Virus record (IMG/VR): IMGVR_UViG_3300044675_003638
Span: 1-25,527 of that record
Length of the DNA stretch: 25,527 nucleotides
DNA from: a virus
Reading direction: 5' to 3' (one strand)
The notes under the pieces are model-generated. The model ran no database searches. It was not told the origin of the DNA and saw only the letters and a list, made by a program, of their open reading frames with translations. A program made the position numbers and the translations under genes. Each line of letters starts with the position of its first letter. The stretch's first letter is position 1. This document shows positions 14,421 through 21,452 of this stretch, piece by piece.

Positions 14421-14681
14421 ATGTTAATTAATTATATCAGAAACGCAGATCGGAAACCACACGGAGTCGTTGTGGCATTTAAACAAGATGAAAAAATTCA
14501 TTATGGATACTCTCTCCACAATCCTATCGACAAATGGGATCGTGAGCTTGGTATCAAAATTGCTGTGGCGCGAGCAAATGCAAATGAATTTCAATTGCCT
14601 AAAGTTGATAATCGCCTTAAATCGGTGAGTGAAGCAATTGAACATATGAAAACCCGCGCTAACAAATACTTCAAACAATAA
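14421..14681 (+). CDS. conserved small phage protein (GYSLxNPxDxxDRExGxxIAxARA)
   Basis: An 86-residue protein. It contains YGYSLHNPIDKWDRELG followed by IKIAVARANA, close to a motif seen in many phage proteins of the type GWSLCNxxDxFxKxxGxxIAxGRA. These are small and uncharacterised. The start follows copy 6; the next gene starts one base after its stop (TAATATG), so the two are probably coupled. The Cys of the usual motif is replaced by His here. Confidence 0.7.
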   Translation: MLINYIRNADRKPHGVVVAFKQDEKIHYGYSLHNPIDKWDRELGIKIAVARANANEFQLPKVDNRLKSVSEAIEHMKTRANKYFKQ

Positions 14682-14682
14682 T

Positions 14683-14889
14683 ATGAGTAATAATAGTAAT
14701 AGTAATAATAATAGTAATGGTGGAATTGGATTTGCGGGTCTTTTGACTGTGGCATTCATAGTTCTGAAATTAATGGGAGTAATTGCGTGGTCATGGTGGT
14801 GGGTTCTTTCCCCTATCTGGATTTCTTTTTTGTTGCTGGTCGCTATTTTGATCGTAACTGGTATTATATTTTTATTTTTTAAAAAATGA
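14683..14889 (+). CDS. small membrane protein, transmembrane Fragile-X-F-like
   Basis: A 68-residue protein with an Asn/Ser-rich start (from an AGTAAT microsatellite), then GGIGFAGLLTVAFIVLKLMG, a Trp-rich SWWWVLSPIWISF and a second hydrophobic segment before the end FLFFKK. Two transmembrane helices with this Trp-rich turn match the phage transmembrane Fragile-X-F family, which has no proven function. It overlaps the next gene by ATGA. The repetitive N-terminus probably varies between relatives. Confidence 0.75.
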   Translation: MSNNSNSNNNSNGGIGFAGLLTVAFIVLKLMGVIAWSWWWVLSPIWISFLLLVAILIVTGIIFLFFKK

Positions 14890-15203
14890 TTCCCGAAAAA
14901 ACATTGCCTATTCATGAACTCAAGTATTATCATAATGATAATCTTGGGTTTGTGTTTATCGGTGCTACAAAATCCTCTGATGATGCCATTCAAAGATTAG
15001 CACAATTTTTGGTGGATGTTGGAGTATCAAAAGAATTACCAGAATTTTATCAACGTGTTAAATCAAATGCAGTGGCATTCGTATATGGGGGTAATTCTGG
15101 ATTTAAAAGCGGTAATTTCTATCGGTCTGCTAGTCAAACTAATTTGATGGGTATTTTTAAAATTGAAACATTGGGAGTATACTTAGATGGATTACAAGCT
15201 TAA
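14886..15203 (+). CDS. hypothetical protein
   Basis: A 105-residue protein beginning MIPEKTLPIHELKYYHNDNL with a mixed alpha/beta composition and no long hydrophobic stretch. The segment SKELPEFYQRVKSNAVAFVYGG is not diagnostic of any family I recognise. The ATG overlaps the stop of the membrane protein gene. The following gene starts after a TAATATG junction. Confidence 0.6.
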   Translation: MIPEKTLPIHELKYYHNDNLGFVFIGATKSSDDAIQRLAQFLVDVGVSKELPEFYQRVKSNAVAFVYGGNSGFKSGNFYRSASQTNLMGIFKIETLGVYLDGLQA

Positions 15204-15204
15204 T

Positions 15205-15429
15205 ATGTTACCAATGGAATTGGGGGGGACTGCTGTTCTTGATTATGATCCTGAATATCAATACCTCATGGAAGAAACCTTGATGCTTTGTGGTCGAGAG
15301 GATATTATTTTATGCTCTCGATCATATACAGATAAAGAGAAATATTCCATGCACCTAATTAGCGAAAATAATGACTTGACAGATTGGTGGGATGCCACTA
15401 AGATAATCAGCGAAAAATATGCAAAATAA
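15205..15429 (+). CDS. hypothetical protein (74 aa)
   Basis: A 74-residue protein from ATG 15205, chosen because it makes the TAATATG junction used throughout this genome; an ATG at 15187 in the same frame adds six residues and overlaps the previous gene by 17 nt. Sequence features: LDYDPEYQYLMEETLMLCG and the later SENNDLTDWWDATKI, suggesting a small alpha/beta protein. No family recognised. It overlaps the next gene by 11 nt. Confidence 0.6.
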   Translation: MLPMELGGTAVLDYDPEYQYLMEETLMLCGREDIILCSRSYTDKEKYSMHLISENNDLTDWWDATKIISEKYAK

Positions 15430-15853
15430 TAATATTACAATACCTCTGGAACTTTTTGATGGTAGATTCTCTCTTGAAGAAATCGCCACAATAAGTATGA
15501 TCTTTGCCTCCCCAAATCTCTCTTTAAAAACTAGAGAACAATGGGGAGATAATCCGAAGTGCGGTGAAATCACTGACAAATTAGTGAAAGATGGTATTAT
15601 CAAATTTCATGATGATAAAATAGAAATCGACATAACAAGAAAACAAGAACCTATGAACATCCATAAACAAATTGAAAACATTCTTGGTAAATATCAAATC
15701 AACCAAGAAGACCAAAATGACATCACTGACTTGCTGGAAACCATTGGACATGAATCCTTTGGCTCTGGTTACGAGAAAGGTTACGATGATGGTAGAATTG
15801 ACTTTAATGAACCATCGTTTTCTTCCTATGGTAAAGAAGAGGACTACGTTTAA
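15419..15853 (+). CDS. hypothetical protein with an N-terminal winged-helix-like region
   Basis: A 144-residue protein. The first 75 residues (LELFDGRFSLEEIATISMIF, then ITDKLVKDGIIKFHDDKIEID) resemble the N-terminal helix-turn-helix-like segment of phage replication or regulatory proteins. The second part (from MNIHKQIENILGKYQ) is acidic and ends SFSSYGKEEDYV. A near-copy of the promoter-like element occurs inside the coding sequence (15524-15542), and the TAA stop lies in the truncated element at 15850. It may be a fusion of two small units, which I cannot prove. Confidence 0.6.
   Translation: MQNNNITIPLELFDGRFSLEEIATISMIFASPNLSLKTREQWGDNPKCGEITDKLVKDGIIKFHDDKIEIDITRKQEPMNIHKQIENILGKYQINQEDQNDITDLLETIGHESFGSGYEKGYDDGRIDFNEPSFSSYGKEEDYV
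15524..15542 (+). promoter_or_regulatory. element-like sequence inside a gene
   Basis: TTAAAAACTAGAGAACAAT occurs in frame with codons for LKTREQW. It has the exact 11-bp core, but no start codon 6 nt downstream. Confidence 0.3.
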
Positions 15854-15860
15854 AAACTAG
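15850..15860 (+). promoter_or_regulatory. truncated promoter-like element
   Basis: TTAAAAACTAG core followed by only 3 nt (GCT) before the ATG at 15864; the -10-like half is missing. It probably arose by deletion of the 11 nt that should separate core and start. Confidence 0.45.
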
Positions 15861-15863
15861 GCT

Positions 15864-16133
15864 ATGAAACAGAAAATTAAAGAATTGGTAATCCCCAAGA
15901 TCTTACACACCTTGGAAACAGGTGGTGAGGGTTGGTTGGAAAAGGATTTTCATTTTCCTCTTTATGAATTAATCAGTAGTATTGAAGAAATTGAGGGGAT
16001 GGAGTGGATGGATGATTTTGAATCAAATAGTTCTGATTGGGACTGGTTTACATCTTTCTATTATCATCCTCATAGGTATTGTTTATCTGGATCAGGATGG
16101 TTGGGTGGATTATGTTTCGAAAAAGAAGATTAA
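15864..16133 (+). CDS. hypothetical protein (89 aa)
   Basis: An 89-residue acidic protein rich in Trp and Ser (GMEWMDDFESNSSDWDWFTS) followed by a His/Tyr/Gly segment (YHPHRYCLSGSGWLGG). There is no membrane helix. It starts only 10 nt after the TAA of the previous gene, next to the truncated element. Its own TAA lies in copy 7. No family recognised. Confidence 0.6.
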   Translation: MKQKIKELVIPKILHTLETGGEGWLEKDFHFPLYELISSIEEIEGMEWMDDFESNSSDWDWFTSFYYHPHRYCLSGSGWLGGLCFEKED

Positions 16134-16148
16134 AAACTAGAATACACT
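16130..16148 (+). promoter_or_regulatory. putative leaderless promoter, copy 7
   Basis: TTAAAAACTAGAATACACT; -10-like TACACT at 16143-16148, 6 nt, ATG at 16155. Confidence 0.6.
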
Positions 16149-16154
16149 TACGCC

Positions 16155-16421
16155 ATGGAAAGACTTATTGTTGCCGCTGCAATGCTCATGGATGACGGGG
16201 ATGTCATCGTCGGTGTTCGTCATTATTCTCCTGAGATGCGAAAAACGCTGGAAAAAGCTTATGGTGAGAAATACCACACGCGAGTCAAAGAACAAGGATT
16301 CGTTGATCAAACGGGTTTATTCATTAATCGACAAGATGCTTGGATTATAGCACAACTTGCAGGACAGATTAGAAGAAAATGCTCTGTGGATGGAACACTT
16401 TTTTCAGAAAATTTATATTAA
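16155..16421 (+). CDS. conserved phage protein (AAxxMxDGxVxxGxRHxxP family)
   Basis: An 88-residue protein starting MERLIVAAAMLMDDGDVIVG, then VRHYSPEM, EQGFVDQTGLFINRQDAWIIA and the end DGTLFSENLY. This series (AA, G-RH, GFxxxxGxFxxRxxA, LFSExLx) is typical of a family found across phages and prophages, function unknown. The conserved Arg-His pair and Arg/Ala helix are all present. It begins as a predicted leaderless gene from copy 7. The next gene follows after 5 nt. Confidence 0.75.
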   Translation: MERLIVAAAMLMDDGDVIVGVRHYSPEMRKTLEKAYGEKYHTRVKEQGFVDQTGLFINRQDAWIIAQLAGQIRRKCSVDGTLFSENLY

Positions 16422-16426
16422 ATATT

Positions 16427-16801
16427 ATGCAATTAAAATTTAGAGTTTGGAACGGTAAAAAATATCTACCACAAGATTCATTCTGTCTATTTCCAACTGA
16501 TGACGGTGATTTTGAAGCGAGGTCTTTGGAGTCTTATGGAGTGTTGGGAGATATTCCAAATCAAAAAATCGAACAATGGACTGGTACGAAAGACAAAAAT
16601 AATGAAGAAATTTATTGTGGAGATATTGTAAAAGCTACATCTGATGAATATTCGAATGAAAATTTCATAGCGCATGTGATTTTCGATGATGGTAATTATC
16701 TAACTTATATCAATTCTTGCGATATCAGAGGGTTGTGGAGCGGCGAAAACATTGAAATTATTGGCAATATTAACGAAAACTCCGAACTTATTAAAAACTA
16801 G
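16427..16801 (+). CDS. YopX family protein, copy 3
   Basis: A 124-residue YopX protein from ATG 16427; the longer frame from 16379 overlaps the upstream gene. It has MQLKFRVWNGKKYLPQDSF, then IEQWTGTKDKNNEEIYCGDIV and the end IEIIGNINENSELIKN. The family end is usually ENPELL plus one or two residues; here LIKN and the TAG are provided by copy 8 of the promoter-like element. It is more diverged from copies 1 and 2 than they are from each other. Confidence 0.88.
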   Translation: MQLKFRVWNGKKYLPQDSFCLFPTDDGDFEARSLESYGVLGDIPNQKIEQWTGTKDKNNEEIYCGDIVKATSDEYSNENFIAHVIFDDGNYLTYINSCDIRGLWSGENIEIIGNINENSELIKN

Positions 16802-16809
16802 AATACACT
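16791..16809 (+). promoter_or_regulatory. putative leaderless promoter, copy 8
   Basis: TTAAAAACTAGAATACACT; -10-like TACACT at 16804-16809, 6 nt, ATG at 16816 of the RadA-like gene. It encodes the last codons and TAG of YopX copy 3. Confidence 0.6.
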
Positions 16810-16815
16810 CACGAC

Positions 16816-17772
16816 ATGCAACTTAACACTTTAGAAACAAAATTCGCCAAATGCTCATCCATTGAAATTCCAGATGCGTTCTACAATCGCATGTCAACTG
16901 GTAACGATGAGATCGACACTATGTTTGGCACTGAACAATTCAAAGGATTCATGGCAGGTAGTGCCATCACCATCTGCGCTCCAGGAGGTACGGGGAAATC
17001 TACCGCACTTTTACAGATTGCCCAATTGCTTACAAATCAAGGTAAGCGTGTGGCAGTAGCATCTGGCGAAGAGTCTCACATTCAAATCGCATATGCTTGT
17101 AAGCGTTTAGGTGTTACTGATGTGGATGTAGCTCACATCAAGGATGTGGAAGAAATCGCTGCTGCCATGTATTCCTATGACATGATGGTCGTTGATAGCT
17201 TTCAAGCTCTTCGCTCTAACAAGAACATGAAGAAGCGAGAGTTCTATCAATATGCTCAAGACTTGCTTCTCTCCACTGCTAAAGAAACTGGTTGTGTATT
17301 GGTATTCGTTCTCCATGTTACAACTCAAGGTCTTCCAAAAGGTGGTACTGATATTATTCATGCCGTCGATGTGAATCTGAAAATCACTGTTGATCCTGAA
17401 GACAATGCCCTACGTATTTTCAATGTATACAAGAATCGCTTCGGTGAGACTAAGACTCACATGGCTATGATGAATGCCAATGGTTTTGATTTCAAAGGTC
17501 TTTACAATGCTCCCACTGAGGAAGTCAAAGAAAAGAAATCTAAAGAACCTGCTAACGACAAGCGTAAAGAAGAAATTCTTGCTATGGATGAACCCCCTCA
17601 CTTGACATTAGATCGTATCTGTGATAAGCTGAACGTGTCAGGTCAAACTGCTGGCAACATCGTGCGTGAGATGGTTGGAGAAGGTAAGCTTCAGAAGTTC
17701 GGTCGTGGTGTGAATGCTGTGTGGAAGATCGCTCAAGAGTGTCAGAAATTGCATAAAGAATTGACGAAATGA
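16816..17772 (+). CDS. RadA/Sms-like ATPase with C-terminal winged helix
   Basis: A 318-residue RecA-fold ATPase. Walker A APGGTGKST (55-63), Walker B MMVVDS (123-128), HVTTQGLPKGG (167-177) and the RadA motif KNRFG (206-210) are all present. RadA drives branch migration on recombination intermediates. The N-terminal zinc finger of bacterial RadA is absent, and instead of the C-terminal Lon-like domain there is a charged linker (about 225-250) and a winged-helix-like region (LTLDRICDKLNVSGQTAGNI and on). It probably acts in phage recombination or replication. It is the first gene in a run leading into the ligase and is predicted leaderless from copy 8. Confidence 0.83.
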   Translation: MQLNTLETKFAKCSSIEIPDAFYNRMSTGNDEIDTMFGTEQFKGFMAGSAITICAPGGTGKSTALLQIAQLLTNQGKRVAVASGEESHIQIAYACKRLGVTDVDVAHIKDVEEIAAAMYSYDMMVVDSFQALRSNKNMKKREFYQYAQDLLLSTAKETGCVLVFVLHVTTQGLPKGGTDIIHAVDVNLKITVDPEDNALRIFNVYKNRFGETKTHMAMMNANGFDFKGLYNAPTEEVKEKKSKEPANDKRKEEILAMDEPPHLTLDRICDKLNVSGQTAGNIVREMVGEGKLQKFGRGVNAVWKIAQECQKLHKELTK

Positions 17773-17788
17773 AAAAGAAACAATCAAT

Positions 17789-18832
17789 ATGGAAAACGCA
17801 AAATTACGAAAAAAGAATATGTTACAAATCAGTAAAAACGCCGACCCAAACTACTTAGCATGTGTTGTCGAGTGTCCAACACCTAAAAAACATCCAAATG
17901 CTGATAAATTGGAAATTTTAACAATTTTCGGTGGAGATATTATAGTGGCGAAAGATCAATATAAAGAAAAAGAATTGGTGGTATTTTTTCCAGTTGAGAG
18001 TTGCCTATCCAATAAATTTCTACATGAACATGATTTATATAGTGATTCAAAATTGAATAAAGATCAGACTGTGAAATCTTACTTTGCTTCTAATGGTCGT
18101 GTTCGTGCTATTAAATTAAGAGAGATTCCAAGTCAAGGATTCCTTTTCAAAGTATCTAAGCTTGCTGAATACTATGGTGTTAAAGAATCTGTGTTCAAAT
18201 TGGGAGAGTCATTTGATACTGTCAATGATGATCTACTGGCGAAGAAATATGTATCAGGAGAACGCAAGAGTGGCAATCAAAACGAATCTAAGAAGCGCAT
18301 TCCAAAATGGATTGAAAATACTGTTCGTGTCTTCCCTCTTCCCATTCGTAAGCATCTATACACTGGTATCAATTACCTCTATGATAAGAACAAGCAAGGT
18401 ATCGGTAGCTTGATTGTGGATGGGCAATGGCACTTTCATGGTTCTACTGAGCAATTAGGTAAGAACATCTTCAAAGTCGATCCTGATAATGATGTTGTGG
18501 TATCTTGTAAAATGCATGGCTGTGTTAAGCATGATACACCTATCGAGACATTGGAATATGGATTTTTACCAATTAAGAAAATAGTCGATGAACGATTAGC
18601 TGTCCATGTTAGAGGGTATGACACCGAAAAAGATGAAATAAAATGGGTTAAAGTTGATGATTACTATTTCAAAAAAAATGATGGTGTGTGGTATGAGGTG
18701 GAATTGGAAGATGGTCAAAAAATTGTTATAACTGGTAACAACCCTGTGTGGATGGCAGATTTGGATTGCTATCGGAAAGTAGAAAACCTTAAAATCGGTG
18801 ACGTATTATTAGTAAAAAATGACAAAACGTGA
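17789..18832 (+). CDS. RNA ligase N-terminal half fused to a split-intein N-part
   Basis: A 347-residue ORF. Residues 1-244 are the N-extein, with an OB-like region (CPTPKKHPNADKLEILTIFG and DQYKEKELVVFFPVESC) as in the RNA ligases of the DRB0094/Rnl5 type, ending SCKMHG, the first part of ligase motif I with the nucleotide-accepting lysine. From Cys245 it is intein. The rest of the ligase is in the ORF at 19810, so protein trans-splicing is needed to make an active enzyme of about 472 residues. An ATG at 17819 in the same frame is an alternative start. Confidence 0.88.
   Translation: MENAKLRKKNMLQISKNADPNYLACVVECPTPKKHPNADKLEILTIFGGDIIVAKDQYKEKELVVFFPVESCLSNKFLHEHDLYSDSKLNKDQTVKSYFASNGRVRAIKLREIPSQGFLFKVSKLAEYYGVKESVFKLGESFDTVNDDLLAKKYVSGERKSGNQNESKKRIPKWIENTVRVFPLPIRKHLYTGINYLYDKNKQGIGSLIVDGQWHFHGSTEQLGKNIFKVDPDNDVVVSCKMHGCVKHDTPIETLEYGFLPIKKIVDERLAVHVRGYDTEKDEIKWVKVDDYYFKKNDGVWYEVELEDGQKIVITGNNPVWMADLDCYRKVENLKIGDVLLVKNDKT
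18521..18829 (+). mobile_element. split intein, N-terminal part (IntN)
   Basis: 103 residues starting CVKHDTPIETLEYGFLPIKK (block A with nucleophilic Cys1), a central strand region and block B LEDGQKIVITGNNPVWM. Block B normally has a TxxH pattern; here the His position is Asn. It ends IGDVLLVKNDKT and stops. Confidence 0.88.
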
Positions 18833-18852
18833 AAAATGACATTTTTTACTAA
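18809..18852. repeat. 13-bp perfect inverted repeat around the IntN stop codon
   Basis: TTAGTAAAAAATG (18809-18821) pairs with CATTTTTTACTAA (18840-18852); the 18-nt loop holds the TGA stop of the N-half ORF. The right arm is U-rich, so it may act as a terminator or shield the endonuclease start at 18861. Confidence 0.7.
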
Positions 18853-18860
18853 GTATATGT

Positions 18861-19847
18861 ATGACGAAATTAATATGTCCATATACCAAAGAGGTGATAA
18901 GTGAAAAAAATCAAATAGGTGCATATATTAGATATACTAAAAATAAGTATGGTATTTCTAGTGACGAACTGAGATTTAATATCTTTAAAGAAAGTTATGG
19001 TGATATAACAAGTGAAGAAAAATTAAAAGATTACTACCTAGTGAGGGAATATTCTTTGCCTATGCTTCTTAATGAATTCAAATTACCATACGGAACCACT
19101 TTATTTTTATTGAAATATCATGGAATACAAGCACGAGGATCGAAAGAGAGTACTAAAATCGGTGCTTCAAGAGCTAAAGAAACTAATTTGAGAAAATACG
19201 GTGTAGACCAGACATTTAAAGTTAAAGAATTTGATGATAAACGAAAAAAAACATATCAGGAAAAATATGGAGTAGACAACCCATTTACAGGTGGCGTTTG
19301 TATTAGAAATCTTGATCAAATCTATCTCAAAAAATACGGGGTCACACATAAAGAATATAAATCCTTAAAATCCAAACAAGCGTGGGAAGGTAAAACAGAG
19401 GATGAGAGGGAAAAATGGTTAAACGATAGTTTGTTGTCTGATAAATCAAAATGTAATTTGTTAGCTTCAACTGGTAAGAGCGTGAGCAAACCAGAAATAT
19501 TAATAGGTAAATTGCTAATGGAAGAAGGGTTTAATATCACATCGCAATATAAAGTTGGTAGATATGCATTCGATTATAAATTAAACGATTATAATATATT
19601 AATAGAATTTAATGGTGATGTTTTCCATGCGAATCCAGAGAAATACTTGAAGGATGATTATATACCATTCTTAAAAAAATATGTGAAGGATATTTGGGAT
19701 AGAGATAATAAAAAAATAAAATTTGCAAAGGATAAAAACTATGATACTATAGTGATATGGGAATCAGAAGTGAGAAATAAATCAGAAGAACAAATAAAAG
19801 ATATAATATATGATAAAATATCAAAAATTGAAAGTCAAATCGATTAA
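18861..19847 (+). CDS. Vsr-like (EDxHD) homing endonuclease inside a fractured gene
   Basis: A 328-residue protein. Three KYGV-type repeats (about residues 112, 135 and 158) form a DNA-binding array. The C-terminal domain has the EDxHD residues in order: Glu212 (SKPEIL), Asp238 (YAFDYK), Asp253-xx-His256 (NGDVFHANP) and Asp280/Asp282 (WDRDNKK), then DTIVIWESE, as in very-short-patch-repair-like endonucleases. It is very AT-rich and does not splice itself. It overlaps the start of the ligase C-half by 38 nt. Family enzymes of this type mobilise introns and split-intein genes; the expected target is an unbroken ligase gene. Confidence 0.88.
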   Translation: MTKLICPYTKEVISEKNQIGAYIRYTKNKYGISSDELRFNIFKESYGDITSEEKLKDYYLVREYSLPMLLNEFKLPYGTTLFLLKYHGIQARGSKESTKIGASRAKETNLRKYGVDQTFKVKEFDDKRKKTYQEKYGVDNPFTGGVCIRNLDQIYLKKYGVTHKEYKSLKSKQAWEGKTEDEREKWLNDSLLSDKSKCNLLASTGKSVSKPEILIGKLLMEEGFNITSQYKVGRYAFDYKLNDYNILIEFNGDVFHANPEKYLKDDYIPFLKKYVKDIWDRDNKKIKFAKDKNYDTIVIWESEVRNKSEEQIKDIIYDKISKIESQID

Positions 19848-19932
19848 AAAGTTAGATGAGGTTTACGATAGATACGACTTAACTATCGGTGAAACTTCTA
19901 ATTTTTTTGCTAATAATATACTAATCCATAAC
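19810..19932 (+). mobile_element. split intein, C-terminal part (IntC)
   Basis: 41 residues: block F YDLTIGETSNFFANN and block G ILIHN, with the +1 extein residue Thr. Penultimate His and final Asn are present. The usual His of block F appears replaced by Ser. Confidence 0.88.
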
Positions 19933-20619
19933 ACATCTGCGGTGTATGGTAATGTTCTTTGTAAGAAACCATTCAATATCTTCCAATACATTGGTAAGAA
20001 AATTGGATTGAATATTGAAGACACAGAACATAAGTTGGTTTATTCGTCGAGAACTATCTTAAAGAATCGTCGTGATGGTAAATTCACTGATGATGTTTGG
20101 GGTGTGATTGCATCTCGTTTGAATGGTAAGATTCCTAAGAATTATACAATCTATGGTGAGATCGTGGGATACACATCTTCTAACAAGATGGTGCAAAAGA
20201 ATTACGATTACGGTGTCAAACAAGGCGAATGCGACTTCTTTGTCTATCGTATGACAGAGAACACTCCTAATGGTATTCGTGAATGCTCTTGGGGTGAAAT
20301 TGAAGGATTTTGTATGGAAGAAGGAATCAAACAAGTTCCTGATTACTACAGAGGTAAAGCGAAAGATATGTTTAATATTTTTTACAAATCCGAATACGAT
20401 CCTTCGATATGGAGAGAGAAATTCCTAACAGATTTAAAAGACAAGTATCTTGATAAAACTTGTGAGTTCTGCACCACTGGTGTTGTCAATGAAGGTATTG
20501 TTATTCGTAATGAAAATGATCCTAAGAAGACTGCTTTGAAATACAAGAGTCCAATGTTTTTATTAGGAGAATCTGCTGATAGAGACAAGGGAGAGACTAA
20601 TATGGAGGAAGAGAACTAA
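19810..20619 (+). CDS. split-intein C-part fused to RNA ligase C-terminal half
   Basis: A 269-residue ORF. Residues 1-41 are the C-intein and residues 42-269 the C-extein. The extein begins TSAVYGNVL, completing motif I as KMHG|TS, and continues with motif III YTIYGEIVG (112-120), motif IV NEGIVIR (227-233) and motif V TALKYKSPM (241-249, Lys244 and Lys246). These are hallmarks of DRB0094/Rnl2-type RNA ligases, which join nicked or broken RNA using ATP. The start at 19810 lies inside the end of the endonuclease gene. Its stop is 1 nt before the next ATG. Confidence 0.88.
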   Translation: MIKYQKLKVKSIKKLDEVYDRYDLTIGETSNFFANNILIHNTSAVYGNVLCKKPFNIFQYIGKKIGLNIEDTEHKLVYSSRTILKNRRDGKFTDDVWGVIASRLNGKIPKNYTIYGEIVGYTSSNKMVQKNYDYGVKQGECDFFVYRMTENTPNGIRECSWGEIEGFCMEEGIKQVPDYYRGKAKDMFNIFYKSEYDPSIWREKFLTDLKDKYLDKTCEFCTTGVVNEGIVIRNENDPKKTALKYKSPMFLLGESADRDKGETNMEEEN

Positions 20620-20620
20620 T

Positions 20621-21196
20621 ATGAAATTACTAATCACTCGTCATGGACAATCGGAGGGGAACATTAACAAGTCAGTCTATTTTAAAATGCCTGATTGGTC
20701 TGTTCCTCTAACCGAAAAGGGTAAAGAGCAAGCAAATAAAGTTGGGGAAGAGATTCGTGCAGAGCTTCTCTCATCAAATGAATTTTTATTGATTCATAGT
20801 CCTTATGTGCGAGCAAAAGAGACAATGAAAATTATCAATACACACTTTCCTCTCTATATTCCATTTTATAAAGAAGAGCATGTCTTGATTCGCGAACGTG
20901 AGTGGGGTAATCTCCGAAATGAATATGAAGCCTGTAAAAATAGAGAAGAACGCAATCACCTGTTTGACTTCTATCGTCGTCCTGATGGTGGGGAATCATT
21001 CGCTGATTGCCATCAGAGAGCATTCATCTTTCTGAATTGGTTGAAGACTCAAGCGGCTGACACTGCTGTTATCGTGTCTCATGGTGAATTTATCAAGACA
21101 ATGCTGATGATCATTGACAATGTGAGTGTGGAAGACTTCGATACAATTCCCAATGTTAAGAATTGTGAATTGATCATCCGAGATATTAAAAACTAG
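20621..21196 (+). CDS. histidine phosphatase (phosphoglycerate-mutase-like)
   Basis: A 191-residue protein of the histidine phosphatase superfamily. The phospho-accepting motif TRHGQSEGN (6-14, His8), SPYVRAKET (60-68, Arg64), REREWGN (91-97) and the second His in VSHGEF (His154) are all present. The family removes phosphate from sugars, nucleotides or proteins; the substrate here is unknown. A role in removing 3'-phosphates on RNA ends is conceivable beside the ligase but unsupported. Its IKN end and TAG are provided by copy 9 of the element. It starts at a TAATATG junction with the ligase gene. Confidence 0.85.
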   Translation: MKLLITRHGQSEGNINKSVYFKMPDWSVPLTEKGKEQANKVGEEIRAELLSSNEFLLIHSPYVRAKETMKIINTHFPLYIPFYKEEHVLIREREWGNLRNEYEACKNREERNHLFDFYRRPDGGESFADCHQRAFIFLNWLKTQAADTAVIVSHGEFIKTMLMIIDNVSVEDFDTIPNVKNCELIIRDIKN

Positions 21197-21204
21197 AACA
21201 TACT
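21186..21204 (+). promoter_or_regulatory. promoter-like element, copy 9 (distant start)
   Basis: TTAAAAACTAGAACATACT; -10-like CATACT at 21199-21204. The next ATG is 22 nt on (21227), so this one would have a short leader. Confidence 0.45.
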
Positions 21205-21226
21205 AAACACCTGACAACGAATTAAA

Positions 21227-21424
21227 ATGGTAACAAAATTAAAAGAACAATACGATGCAGACGAAAATCAATCTTCCATTCGAAAAATTGATGAAAAGCT
21301 TTCTATTCTTCGTGAATCTTGGCAAGATGCTGGTGAGGATAAAAAAAATAAATGGATGAAAATGATTAACGAAGAACTCGATCAACGCTTGACATTGATG
21401 AGCATTCGTGATAACATGGCTTGA
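21227..21424 (+). CDS. small hypothetical protein (65 aa)
   Basis: A 65-residue, highly charged, all-helical protein (MVTKLKEQYDADENQSSIRK; LSILRESWQDAGEDKKNKWM). It resembles other small phage helical proteins and may dimerise as a coiled coil. No family recognised. It lies 22 nt after copy 9. Confidence 0.6.
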   Translation: MVTKLKEQYDADENQSSIRKIDEKLSILRESWQDAGEDKKNKWMKMINEELDQRLTLMSIRDNMA

Positions 21425-21452
21425 ACAATAACAACACAACAAAATAATATAT

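Noticed and set aside
14424-14993. 189-codon minus-strand ORF
   Set aside because: It covers three + strand genes with recognisable phage motifs; its low-complexity leucine run is the reverse of an AGTAAT microsatellite.
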